Positions 50,518-59,446 of a stretch of DNA of 64,000 nucleotides are shown here, in pieces. Made by a program: the position numbers and the translations under genes. Within the stretch, counting starts at the first letter, position 1; each line of letters opens with the position of its first letter. The notes under the pieces are model-generated. The model was not told the origin of the DNA and did no database searches. It saw nothing but the letters and a program-made list of their open reading frames with translations. Source of the stretch: Candidatus Eremiobacterota bacterium (GTDB taxonomy: Bacteria > Vulcanimicrobiota > CADAWZ01 > Ess09-12); assembly GCA_031082125.1 (NCBI GenBank), contig JAVHLM010000004.1:184942-248941 (forward strand), read 5' to 3'.

Positions 50518-51423
50518 TCAGCGTATGCTGAGCAGTCCACACTCTTCGCCAATGAACCCTTCCTCGAGAAGCTCGCCGGCGGCTCTTGCAACGGCTTCAA
50601 TGGGGACTTCCAGGTGCCCTGCAAGGTCCTCCCTGGAAAGGGGATAAGAGGCAAGAAGGGTCCGCAGCAGCAGCCCCCGCACCTGCCGGTGCGATCCCTG
50701 GAAAGGGCTCTGCCTGCGGTGGTGGGCGCTTTTCTTCCCCGGGTTGGCCAGCTGCTTCTTGAGGAATACGCCGTAATCCATGAGGGCATGATACCATTCC
50801 CGGGGATTCTCTCTTTCCAGGGTCTTCTCCACAAGGGGAAGGATGTCCCTGTCATGGACAGAAGTGCACCGGCGATAGAAGAAATGGATGAACAGGGCCC
50901 TGATATTGGTCTCAATGAAGGCCAGGGGCAGATTGAATGCAAAGACACATATGGATCGGGCGGTAGCATCGCCTATGCCTGGCAATGTTCTGAGAATCTC
51001 AGGATCAGATGGAAGCCTGCCATCATAAGTATTAATCACTAGAGCGGCAATCTTTTTAAGTGCCAGCGCTCTTCTGTTGTAACCAAGCCCCTGCCATGCC
51101 TCAAGGACATCAGAAAGAGGAGCCGCCGCCAGTGAGGCAAACCCGGGGTACCGTGCAATAAAGGGCTCATATTTCTGCCTGACCCGCTCAACCTGCGTCT
51201 GCTGGAGCATGACTTCGGAAACGGTTACCCTGTAGGGATTTATTTCGGTCCGCCATGGGAGGCTCCGCCCGAAGCTGCGGTAATAACCCATGATGAGCTC
51301 CCTGAAGCGCCTTATATCAGCGGGCTCAATACTTGAGGGATCAAAGTCCAGGCTCCCGGTGAGCGACTCGCATGCCTGCAGATCTGCTCCCTTCCGAAGC
51401 ATGTCATTGGAGCTTGTTTTCAT
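50518..51423 (-). CDS. MutY-like HhH-GPD DNA glycosylase lacking the 4Fe-4S cysteines
   Basis: The 301-aa protein has SEVMLQQTQVERV (catalytic Glu of MutY), the helix-hairpin-helix segment LPGIGDATARSI, and FIETNIRAL where MutY normally has LDGNVKR with the catalytic Asp; Glu stands in its place. The iron-sulfur loop is absent: NPGKKSAHHRRQSPFQGSHRQVRG follows with no Cys. The C-terminal winged-helix-like tail replaces MutY's NUDIX-like domain. A base-excision role on A:8-oxoG is possible but unproven. Start chosen at 51423 for the GAGG upstream; it overlaps the next gene by 20 bp. Confidence 0.8.
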   Translation of the reverse strand: MKTSSNDMLRKGADLQACESLTGSLDFDPSSIEPADIRRFRELIMGYYRSFGRSLPWRTEINPYRVTVSEVMLQQTQVERVRQKYEPFIARYPGFASLAAAPLSDVLEAWQGLGYNRRALALKKIAALVINTYDGRLPSDPEILRTLPGIGDATARSICVFAFNLPLAFIETNIRALFIHFFYRRCTSVHDRDILPLVEKTLERENPREWYHALMDYGVFLKKQLANPGKKSAHHRRQSPFQGSHRQVRGLLLRTLLASYPLSREDLAGHLEVPIEAVARAAGELLEEGFIGEECGLLSIR

Positions 51424-52375
51424 AGACAATATCCTCATGGGTCAGGTGAAATCTTGCCATAAGGGCCTCTATGGCCGTAGGCAGGTCTTCCTCCCTTATC
51501 AGGCAAGAGATCGTGATGTGAGAGTCCGTGTTTCTCAGCACATTGACCTGTCCTTCCTCAAGGGCCCGGTATATTTCTGCCATGACCCCCGGCGTGCCTT
51601 TCATACCTATCCCTGTCACAGATACTTTGGCGAAGCCCTTATGAAGCGAAAAGGAGACTCCCTGGCTCTTCAGAATGCATTCCGCTTTGTCAAGGTATTT
51701 TTCAAGGAGGATGAAGTAGAGCTCCTCATAGCATATATTGATCATATCAAGGCTTATTCCCCTTGCCGCCAGCTCTGAGAGCATCACAAGACGTTTTTCA
51801 TCGAGGTCTTCGCCACCATCTAATTCCACATGGCATTCCACAACATTTACCACCACAATCGCACCACTCACCGCCCTGTTTTTCTCCGCAAAGGAGCGCT
51901 CATTCCCCGAAAACCCGGGAAGAGGAGCATTCCCGCCTGCGGCTTTGTGATTGATTTCCCAGGGGGGTGTCGAGAGAAGGGGCGTCAATTCCCCTTCAGC
52001 ATTCATCCTGAATGACCCGGCCACAATAAGCACTTCTCTTTTGGCCTTTCGAGCGGTGAATGGTTCCTGCGACAGGCCTGACAGCACGCGGGCGCTGATC
52101 CCCCGGGCCCTCAGCATGTGGGCCATGATAACGGCATCCCTTATCCCGTGGCAGAAATCAAGGAGATCGGAGTCCCTCCTGTCCAGCAGGCGGCCCTTCA
52201 GTTCAGGAAGGGCTTTCGAGGTGGAGCTGTCTCCTGCGCCCGGAAAGACCACAAGGGTGACTTCCCTGCCATCGGCAGCCCACCGGGAGATCTTTCCTGC
52301 CATTTCGGCGACTCTGGCGCTGTTATCAAGAAAGTCTGTTCCAATGTGGCAGATGCGGGGCGTGGTTTTTGTCAC
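51404..52375 (-). CDS. Degenerate aspartokinase paralogue retaining two ACT domains
   Basis: A 323-aa protein. The N-terminal 170 residues have no KxGGSS motif and no GGSDTTA motif, only scattered kinase-like pieces (SDLLDFCHGIRDAVIMAHMLRARGI). The C-terminal half matches the ACT pair of lysC: SLDMINICYEELYF versus SLDLINFCYEKFYF and GIGMKGTPGVMA versus GMGMKGTPGVMA. It is probably not a kinase but could bind an amino acid and regulate something. It starts at GTG with a weak ribosome site and overlaps the glycosylase gene. Confidence 0.8.
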   Translation of the reverse strand: MTKTTPRICHIGTDFLDNSARVAEMAGKISRWAADGREVTLVVFPGAGDSSTSKALPELKGRLLDRRDSDLLDFCHGIRDAVIMAHMLRARGISARVLSGLSQEPFTARKAKREVLIVAGSFRMNAEGELTPLLSTPPWEINHKAAGGNAPLPGFSGNERSFAEKNRAVSGAIVVVNVVECHVELDGGEDLDEKRLVMLSELAARGISLDMINICYEELYFILLEKYLDKAECILKSQGVSFSLHKGFAKVSVTGIGMKGTPGVMAEIYRALEEGQVNVLRNTDSHITISCLIREEDLPTAIEALMARFHLTHEDIVYENKLQ

Positions 52376-52617
52376 GGTATCACAAATCCTCTCATTGCTC
52401 CTGATCCAGAAACCGGCGCAACACTTGATAAATTCAGGGAGAAAGAGCCTTCTCCTCCATGGCTTTCATGGAATGTTTTTCAAGGAAAAAGGAGATCGAG
52501 GGGAAGGGGAGAACATGGGTGAAAGCTCTTAAGGGAACATTCAGTAAATATAGAGTTCCCTCGCTGTTACGAGCTTTCTCCCGCTTGAAGAGCAATAATC
52601 TAAGGAGGAGAAGCCCT

Positions 52618-53139
52618 ATGAAAAAGAGCAGTGTTCTGTTAGCCTGCATACTCCTCTCGGCGTTATTTCTTGTAATTCCTGCCAGAGTATCCGTCACCTT
52701 TGCACAGCAGCCTGACGATGAGGCAGTAGTGACAGTCGAAGGAGAAGTAATCAAGGAAGCCGTCCAGGTCGGCAGCGCTGAAAACGTTGCCCCTATGAAA
52801 AAGAATCTGCTTGAGTACAGAAAAAAGAGAGAGAAAAAAGGATACCAGGCCCCTCCCGGCGCTGAGAAAAAGTCATTTTCCCTCAATGTTGAAGCCCGTT
52901 CCTACTGCCTCAGGGGCTTCACCTCAAGGGGAGTCTACACGAGAATGGGAGTTATTGCCGTCGATCCCCGCATCATACCATACGGGTCCAAGATTTATAT
53001 CCCCGGATTCGGCTGGGGGACGGCTCTGGACACGGGGGGAGCCATTGTGGGCCGCTCGATAGATATCTGGATGCCTACCTATTCGCAGTGCATGCAGTGG
53101 GGAGTGCGGAACGTGACGGTAAAAGTGGTGAAGCCCTGA
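52618..53139 (+). CDS. Exported 3D-domain protein (cell-wall active)
   Basis: The 173-aa protein has a signal peptide (SSVLLACILLSALFLVIPARVSVTFA) and a C-terminal 3D domain: GVIAVDPRIIPYGSKIYIPGFG, ALDTGGAI and RSIDIWM carry the three Asp residues of the fold seen in MltA/YuiC-type lytic transglycosylases. It probably cleaves or binds peptidoglycan. TAAGGAGGAG before the ATG at 52618 decides the start; a longer frame from 52459 has none. Confidence 0.85.
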   Translation: MKKSSVLLACILLSALFLVIPARVSVTFAQQPDDEAVVTVEGEVIKEAVQVGSAENVAPMKKNLLEYRKKREKKGYQAPPGAEKKSFSLNVEARSYCLRGFTSRGVYTRMGVIAVDPRIIPYGSKIYIPGFGWGTALDTGGAIVGRSIDIWMPTYSQCMQWGVRNVTVKVVKP

Positions 53140-53159
53140 GCGCCCTGCCTGCTCGACTT

Positions 53160-54542
53160 TTATTCCTCGATTATCTTCACGGTTCTCTCCGTTGAATCAT
53201 CAATGCGCCAATCACCGCTTTCCCTGATAAGGATAAACTTGATATCCGAGGTTATTCTTCTGGTTTTGCTCCCGTACCTGTCTTCCGCTTCTGTGACCAC
53301 AGTGATTCTAGCCTCTTCGGGAGTGCAGGATTCCACCTTGTATTCAACAACTTTCAGGGACATATTGTCCAGATAACGGTTTTCGTAAAAGGCGGCATCT
53401 TTTTCCTTCCTTATCCTGTCGGAGCGGAGGGCCAGGACCTTCGCGAAATCCTTGCTGTCAATGGCTTTGATGTTCTCCAGGACAGCATTCAGAGCATTCC
53501 GGGAATCCTCATCGCCAGGGGGAGAACCACCCGGCGACGGTGAGAGGCCCATGACAGGGAGAGAGCTCCCCGGGGAGGGCGAAAGTGTGCCGGGAGTCTG
53601 TGCGGCGGGAGAAACTGACACTGTTGCCGCAGGCGAGGCTGGCGCTGTGACGGAAATGCCGGGGGAAGGCCCATGGTCATCCCTTAAGGTGTAGTTCCTT
53701 GTGATGAAGAGAAAAGCGATTAGAAGGAGTGTGACAAGGGCGGCAAGGTGCCAGGAATAGGGAGCCACCTTTGCCAGGTAACTGTTCCTGTCCTTGGTGA
53801 ACTCCTCGCCTTCTATCTGGCCTTTCTGCCCGTTGATGAAGAAGGTGTATTCCCTGCCGCCCCGATAGTCATAGGCGCCTTCCCACACGGGAAGAAACAC
53901 CGAGACGCTGTGAGAGAGCTTTGCCGATTCCTGGAGCCTCCCCTGATAATCAAAAAGAGCGGGCTCCTCAGCCTTCAGCTTCTCAAGAGCTTTCTTCTGG
54001 GCCTCGCTCTCATCAAGGGTCGGGACTACGAACTCAGACGAGTCCACCACCTTCTCGTCGAGTTCGCAGAGCTCCATGAAATCATAATGGACAGAAAGCT
54101 TTACCACTTCCTGGGGAATTTCATTACTTCCCGGAACGAGGATGATTTTTGTTCTTTTCTGGGTCTCCTGGGGAGCCTCCAGGTCGCTCTTTTCCATTGA
54201 GAGGCCCGTGCATTTGTCACCGTTCTCTGATACAATGTACCAGAAGAGCCAGCACCCGTAATATTTCTTGTTCATCCTGAGAATATGGAAGTTCTCACGC
54301 TCATAGGTGTCCTGTTGCTGTGCCTCGAGCCAGCTGTAAATCAGGGTATGGGCATCGGATACAAGTATGGAGAGAGGCACCGAATACTGCGGAATTGCTG
54401 CAGACTCGTCATCAGTATCGTTATTTGCGCCCCCCTCCGCATCTGTCACGGGGCCCTGGCCGCTGTCAAGCGGGAACCCGCACTTCCCGCATTTCGTGCT
54501 CTTTTCATCGCACTGGGCTCCACATTGAGAACAGATCTGCAT
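53160..54542 (-). CDS. Zinc-ribbon membrane protein
   Basis: The product of about 460 aa starts with a zinc ribbon (CSQCGAQ...CGKCGFPL, two CxxC), an acidic linker, then a cytoplasmic domain of about 200 residues without a known family, one membrane helix (WHLAALVTLLLIAFLFIT), a Pro/Ser linker and a C-terminal outside domain of NTF2 or DUF4878 type (SRNALNAVLENIKAIDSKDFAKVLALRSD...). The zinc ribbon echoes those of the two pseudokinase proteins. Start is uncertain between 54542 and 54590. Confidence 0.7.
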   Translation of the reverse strand: MQICSQCGAQCDEKSTKCGKCGFPLDSGQGPVTDAEGGANNDTDDESAAIPQYSVPLSILVSDAHTLIYSWLEAQQQDTYERENFHILRMNKKYYGCWLFWYIVSENGDKCTGLSMEKSDLEAPQETQKRTKIILVPGSNEIPQEVVKLSVHYDFMELCELDEKVVDSSEFVVPTLDESEAQKKALEKLKAEEPALFDYQGRLQESAKLSHSVSVFLPVWEGAYDYRGGREYTFFINGQKGQIEGEEFTKDRNSYLAKVAPYSWHLAALVTLLLIAFLFITRNYTLRDDHGPSPGISVTAPASPAATVSVSPAAQTPGTLSPSPGSSLPVMGLSPSPGGSPPGDEDSRNALNAVLENIKAIDSKDFAKVLALRSDRIRKEKDAAFYENRYLDNMSLKVVEYKVESCTPEEARITVVTEAEDRYGSKTRRITSDIKFILIRESGDWRIDDSTERTVKIIEE

Positions 54543-54831
54543 GCTCGCTACCTGTAAATCTTTATAGTTATTGCCATGAACCTTCTTCATAAATCATAGA
54601 AACTCCTGGCACCTGCCCTATTTTTTCGGCAGGCCCCACCGGAGGGATCAGTCCATCAGAAAGAGAATCGTATAGTCACGCACATTATATTCTCGAGATG
54701 ATGACGTTATCTGGCATGTTCTGGAGTTTTACCAGCATAGTCTCTGCAATCAGTTCAGGTTTAAAATGATGCCGTCTGCTATGCTCCAGAGCATAGAATA
54801 AGATTCACACTGAAAGAAAGGGGAGATTACC
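54543..54831. other. Divergent intergenic region between zinc-ribbon protein and small secreted protein
   Basis: This 289-bp stretch has no gene. It contains the 18-bp perfect palindrome at 54779-54796, a separate AGCATAG half-copy at 54734-54740, and TATAAT on the minus strand at 54684-54689 without a good -35 partner. Confidence 0.55.
54779..54796. promoter_or_regulatory. Operator-like palindrome CTATGCTC-CA-GAGCATAG
   Basis: A perfect 8-bp inverted repeat with a 2-bp centre, 36 bases upstream of the TTG start at 54832 and touching a possible -10 (TAGAAT). Size and symmetry suit a dimeric repressor site. Confidence 0.5.
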
Positions 54832-55221
54832 TTGAAAGTGAACCATGTTTTCTTTATGACTGCGCTGTTCTTTGTGCTCTCTGCCGGTATTGTCCTCGCA
54901 GGAGCCAACAACAACACCCCCTCCGACGCTTTTCAGTCTTATCAGATTGCACTCCGTGATGAAGACACGTCGCTTCTGAAGCTGGTATATTCACTTCCGC
55001 AATCGGCACGATCATCACAGTCTCGCCTCATGCAGGAGCTCAAGCAGCTCAAGTATTACGACAGTTATAAGAATTATGCTGTCGTCCAGGTCATTGATCA
55101 AGGTGACTCGGCCAAGCTGAAAGTGAAGGGCACACTGAGGGGCAGGGAAGGGGTAAAAAGGACCTTTCAGCTGAAAAGGTTCAACGACGGGTGGAAAATC
55201 ACCCAGGCCTGGAATTATTAA
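54832..55221 (+). CDS. Small exported protein, NTF2/DUF4878-like
   Basis: The 129-aa protein starts at TTG, fixed by AAAGGGGAG a few bases upstream. It has a signal peptide (VFFMTALFFVLSAGIVLAG) and one small domain: SDAFQSYQIALRDEDTSLLKLVY followed by beta strands (VVQVIDQGDSAKLKVKGTL and GWKITQAW), as in the NTF2-like/DUF4878 fold. It resembles the outer domain of the divergent zinc-ribbon protein. Role unknown. Confidence 0.7.
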   Translation: MKVNHVFFMTALFFVLSAGIVLAGANNNTPSDAFQSYQIALRDEDTSLLKLVYSLPQSARSSQSRLMQELKQLKYYDSYKNYAVVQVIDQGDSAKLKVKGTLRGREGVKRTFQLKRFNDGWKITQAWNY

Positions 55222-55510
55222 TATTGAGGGAACCCTGCATTCGGAGAGTTTCAACGCGAGAGGTTTTTCCTCCCGGAAAGTCGAAAATTTATACTGATGC
55301 ACATTTTAAACTAATGTTCCTTGTGTTCAGTAAAGGTTTATGATGATGCTGTCAGGTATGCTGTGGTGGAAAAAAGGACCGATGGCAGGGAATGGCAGGC
55401 CGACATGATCTGCGCTGTCCTTGCCAGGTCTTTATGGCATTTCCGGACAATAAGAAGGTATAGAAAGAGATCAAGACAATCCTAACAAGAGAGAAGGTCC
55501 AAAATACCTG
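55222..55510. other. Intergenic region before the coiled-coil gene
   Basis: The 289 bp contain no gene. No convincing promoter was seen. The ATG at 55511 has only AGAGAGAAGG at an over-long distance, so the translation start of the coiled-coil gene is not fully secure. Confidence 0.5.
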
Positions 55511-58500
55511 ATGAGCCAGAGAGAAACTGCAAAAGAACTTCTCAAGCAAGCCTCTTCCATTGAAAGTTCCTCCAAGAAATCAGAATATCTCGACCTCATG
55601 AAAAAGGCCATTGAGGCCGACCCCTGTTACACCGAGCCCTATATTCAGCTTGGCTTTCATTATTTCAAGGAGCAGAACTGGCAGGAAACAATCAACAACC
55701 TCAAGCATGCCCTGGATATTGACTTCAGGCTTGAGGATGACGAGGAGAAGGCCCGGAAGATATTCCTTACCCTTGGCAAATCCTACCAGACTCTCGGCAG
55801 CAAGGAAGAGTCACTTCAATGCTACAAGGATTTCATCGGGAATTTTCCCGATTCACCCGTCACCGACAAGCTGGTAAAACAGATATATGTGAAGCTTAAG
55901 AATCGTGATGCATGGTACAAGTATTACCTTGACGGCATGAAGGCTTTTCTGGAAGGGAAATACAAAGAGGCAATCAAGGAACTCACTGAAGCGATCTCTG
56001 CAAACTCAGGCTTTTCCTGGGCTTACTACTACCGGGGAAAAGCACTGTACCAGCAGGCTGAGCACTCAAAGGGAAGCTATAAGGATGCCATAGCGGATTT
56101 TGAAAAAGCACTCGAGATAAACGAGCATTACCTTATTCATTACATGCTGCTCAAGGCCAGGAGAGCTGCCGGTGAAGCGGATAAGGCGGAAAAGAGCGCC
56201 GATACCGTCCTCAAGGATAATCCTCTTTTCATCCCTGCTTATCTTGAAAAGGCAGAGTTGCTTGCCGAAAGGAACCAGAAAGATAAGGCCCTCGATCTGT
56301 TCAAAAAGATTCTCACGATGACCTCAGAGGGAGAAGCGGTAAAGAAGGCAAGGAAATTCATCGAAGAATCCGATTCGGGAGCGAAGGCTGCAGAAGAAGC
56401 GAAGGCTGCAGAAGAAGCGAAGGCTGCCGCTGAAGCGAAGGCTGCCGCTGAGGCGAAGGCTGCCGCTGAAGCGAAGGCTGCCGAAATGGAAAGAGAAGCC
56501 GCTGAAAGCGCCCAGGCAGAGGGCGCCGAATCAGACAAGCACCTTGAAAAAGCAAAGCAGAAAGCACAGGCGATACTTGAGAAAGCGAAGGAAAAAGCCC
56601 AGGAGTTTCTGGACAAGACCAAGGAGGAGCTGAAATTACTCAAGCAGAGCGCGGAAAAGGAAAAGGCAAGCGCCAAGGAGGAAGTCCAGAAGATCTTTGA
56701 TGAAGCTGAGCGGGTCAAGCACGAGGCTGAGGAGATAATCAGGAAGGCCCGCCAGAAAGCCGAAGAGATAGAAGACGGCGCAAAGAACCAGGGCGAAGAG
56801 CTTGTCAAGAAGGCTCTTGCCGACGCGCAAAAGGAATCTGCCGCAGCACAGGAAAAGGCGGAAGCCTCTGAAGAGGCACACGATATTCTCAAGAAAGCGC
56901 GGGAAGAGGCCGAAGCACTGAAAAAGCAGGCTCTTGAGGAGCGGACCCGTGCGGAAGAGGAAGCCGGGAGCTTACTTGAAAAAGCCAGGGAAGAAGCCGG
57001 GAAGCTCAGCGAGGAAGCCCAGGAGATCCGCCGCAAAGCCCAGGAGGACAAGGAAAAGGAATACAAGGAGGCCAAGGCAAAGGCCGAGAGCATTATCCTG
57101 TCGATAAAGAAAAAGGCTGAAGAAGAGCTTGAGAAAGCAAAGGCCGAAGCGGCAAGAATAAGGGAAAAAGCGGAGAACGAGGTAAAGAGCCTCAAGGCCG
57201 ACGCCTCGGCCATCATGGAGCAGGCCAGGGAAAAAGAGCAGGAAGCGGCTACCATGGCCCTGGTCAGGGAAAGCGCCTCCCAGATTGAGGAACAGGCCAG
57301 GGAGCTTCTTTCCAGTGCCGAAGAAGAGTCAGGCAGGAAAAGGGATGAGGCTGACAGCTATTACAGGGAGCGTCATGAGAAGGCGGCTTCCGACGCAAAG
57401 TCCCTCATTGAAAAGGCGGAGGAGGATGCGAAAGCCCTGTTACTCAAGGCCGAGGCCATGCAGGCCGAAGCGAAGAAGGCCAGGGATGCGGTCAGGGAGC
57501 TTGAGTCGAAGTCATCATCGATTGTTGCAGGTGCAGAGGAACAGGCGAAGACTATTCTGAAGAAAGCACGAAGCGAGGCGCTCTTTGAAGCGAAGAAGGA
57601 GCAGGAGCGTATTCTCAAGGAGATCAGGGACAACGCCAATAAAGAAGCCGAGAGGATAATCGCTGAAAGCAGGGCTTCAGAGGCAAAAGAAAAGGAAAGG
57701 ATTACCACACAGGTCCGCGAGGAGCTGGAAAAGGAGTGCGCGCAGAAAAGGAGGGAAGCCGAGCTCATCCTGGAGGAGGCCACTAAAAACGCCTCTCTCG
57801 AGGCCGACAAAATTGTTGAAGAGGCACGCAACGACGCGGAGGTGGCCTATAAGAACATAATAGGCATAGCCGAGGACGAGGCTGAGCAGCTCCGCTTCAA
57901 GGCACTCGACGAAGCGGAGAGCGACAAGGCCAGGATAGTCAAGGAAGCCGAGCTCCGGGCTGAGAACGAGCGCAGAAGAGCCGAGCTCCACTCCCGTGAC
58001 CTCATCTCCAAGGCGGAGAATCAGGCCGAAGCGATCATCGCGCAGGCAGAGAAAAATGCCAAGAAGAACCTTGAGGCAATGATGGCTTCCGCGAAAGAAG
58101 AAAAACTGAAATACGAGGAAGAGGCTCACGATCTGGCAAAGCAGAAGAAGGCTGAGCTCGAAGAATACGAGAGGGAAATAAGGAAAAAAACCAAGGCTGA
58201 GCGCGAAGAGATCCTCGAAAAAGCCCGGAATGACGGCGATGATATATTAAAGGCCCTCTGCCTCGAGGCAGAGGAGAAGAAGGAAGAGATCATCCGGACA
58301 GCTGAAGAAGAAGCGCGGCTTATTATGGAAAAGATATACGAGAAGGCCGAGGAGGAGCGCGGGAGAATACACAGGCTTGCCGAAGCGGAGTCCATGGAGA
58401 TTGTCAACGAGGTGAAAGCGACAATTAAAAAGGAGAGAGAAAAGTTACTCCAGAAAGTTGAGGAAGAGAAGTCGCTCATCATTGATAAGGCTAAGCTTGA

Positions 58501-59446
58501 GTCCCAGAATATACTTGATTCCACACGCGCTGCGGCATCAAAAGATCTGGAAGAGATCTTCGGCCGCCTCTCCACAATCTCGGAGAACATATTCCAGAAT
58601 GCTTTGAGGAGGGCATCGGCTGAGATCGAGCGGATGAGGGATATTGTCGCCGAGGAATCAAGGAAAGGCTTCGAGGCCGCTTCCAAGGAAGTCCGGGCCA
58701 ATACAGAAAATACGATTGCCCTCTTTGTGGGCGAGATTAACAAGGTGAAACAGGATTCCTCCATGGAGGTGCTGGGTGAAGAGACAACGGCGATACTGCA
58801 GAGGGTCATCGATGAGAACGAGAAAAAAACAGCAGAATCAGACTCCCCGCTCGATATAAGGATCAGGAGCCTCAGGATAGAGCCTCTTGAGCATGCAGAG
58901 GAAATGGTGGAAAAAACCAGGGAGCATATTGCCTCACGGCATGAGAAAGAGGTAAAGCTTTCAAGCTTCAGAGAGCCTGAAACAAGCAGCAAGGCTCCCG
59001 TGGAAAAGCCTGGTGAAGAGGTGACTCCTGAGATTGAAGCGCCGCAGGAATATCTGGAGCAGGAAAAGCCCGCGGCACAGGAGATTACCAGGGAAGAGCC
59101 TCAGGAGCCCGCCCGGGAGGAACAGCCTCCTCCAGCTCCAGAGGAACAAATTGAGGAGAAACCTGAAGAAGTCCCCAGGGAGGCAGCAGCATCCACGGTG
59201 AAAACCGGAAAAGCCAGGGGCAGGGGCAAAGTCCGGGAGGCCGGGCCTGAGGAAAAAGCTCCTGAGCCCGAGGAAAAGCCTCAGGAACCTGAAGAAAAGG
59301 CCAAGGAGCCTGAAGAGAAGCCGCCTGAGCAAGGCCCGGAGAAATCGGAGGAGAAGGTTCCCCCTGAAGAGCCCCAGGAGACTCCGAGAAGCTTTGGCAC
59401 CTTCCTCACCCAATTTTTTGACAGAGGAGTCGATGACTTTGAATAG
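55511..59446 (+). CDS. Large TPR plus coiled-coil protein (1311 aa)
   Basis: Residues 1 to about 280 are five or six TPRs (PYIQLGFHYFKEQNWQETINNLKHAL). Six 6-residue repeats (AKAAEE/AKAAAE) follow, then about 800 residues of Ala/Glu/Lys-rich heptad-like coiled coil with the recurring form AREEAE-KLKKQA, with hardly any Pro or Gly. The C-terminus (about 1150-1290) is Pro/Glu-rich and disordered, ending in FGTFLTQFFDRGVDDFE. No signal or membrane helix. It looks like a cytoskeletal or scaffold filament protein; this is inference. Overlaps the next gene by 14 bp. Confidence 0.83.
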   Translation: MSQRETAKELLKQASSIESSSKKSEYLDLMKKAIEADPCYTEPYIQLGFHYFKEQNWQETINNLKHALDIDFRLEDDEEKARKIFLTLGKSYQTLGSKEESLQCYKDFIGNFPDSPVTDKLVKQIYVKLKNRDAWYKYYLDGMKAFLEGKYKEAIKELTEAISANSGFSWAYYYRGKALYQQAEHSKGSYKDAIADFEKALEINEHYLIHYMLLKARRAAGEADKAEKSADTVLKDNPLFIPAYLEKAELLAERNQKDKALDLFKKILTMTSEGEAVKKARKFIEESDSGAKAAEEAKAAEEAKAAAEAKAAAEAKAAAEAKAAEMEREAAESAQAEGAESDKHLEKAKQKAQAILEKAKEKAQEFLDKTKEELKLLKQSAEKEKASAKEEVQKIFDEAERVKHEAEEIIRKARQKAEEIEDGAKNQGEELVKKALADAQKESAAAQEKAEASEEAHDILKKAREEAEALKKQALEERTRAEEEAGSLLEKAREEAGKLSEEAQEIRRKAQEDKEKEYKEAKAKAESIILSIKKKAEEELEKAKAEAARIREKAENEVKSLKADASAIMEQAREKEQEAATMALVRESASQIEEQARELLSSAEEESGRKRDEADSYYRERHEKAASDAKSLIEKAEEDAKALLLKAEAMQAEAKKARDAVRELESKSSSIVAGAEEQAKTILKKARSEALFEAKKEQERILKEIRDNANKEAERIIAESRASEAKEKERITTQVREELEKECAQKRREAELILEEATKNASLEADKIVEEARNDAEVAYKNIIGIAEDEAEQLRFKALDEAESDKARIVKEAELRAENERRRAELHSRDLISKAENQAEAIIAQAEKNAKKNLEAMMASAKEEKLKYEEEAHDLAKQKKAELEEYEREIRKKTKAEREEILEKARNDGDDILKALCLEAEEKKEEIIRTAEEEARLIMEKIYEKAEEERGRIHRLAEAESMEIVNEVKATIKKEREKLLQKVEEEKSLIIDKAKLESQNILDSTRAAASKDLEEIFGRLSTISENIFQNALRRASAEIERMRDIVAEESRKGFEAASKEVRANTENTIALFVGEINKVKQDSSMEVLGEETTAILQRVIDENEKKTAESDSPLDIRIRSLRIEPLEHAEEMVEKTREHIASRHEKEVKLSSFREPETSSKAPVEKPGEEVTPEIEAPQEYLEQEKPAAQEITREEPQEPAREEQPPPAPEEQIEEKPEEVPREAAASTVKTGKARGRGKVREAGPEEKAPEPEEKPQEPEEKAKEPEEKPPEQGPEKSEEKVPPEEPQETPRSFGTFLTQFFDRGVDDFE
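56381..56488 (+). repeat. 18-bp tandem repeat coding AKAAEE/AKAAAE
   Basis: Five good units of 18 bp and a degenerate sixth at the junction of the TPR and coiled-coil parts. In frame. Confidence 0.85.

Noticed and set aside
56239..57255. Ser/Phe/Ala-rich minus-strand frames over the coiled-coil gene (also 58126-58992)
   Set aside because: These are mirror images of Ala/Glu/Lys codons; no start signals.
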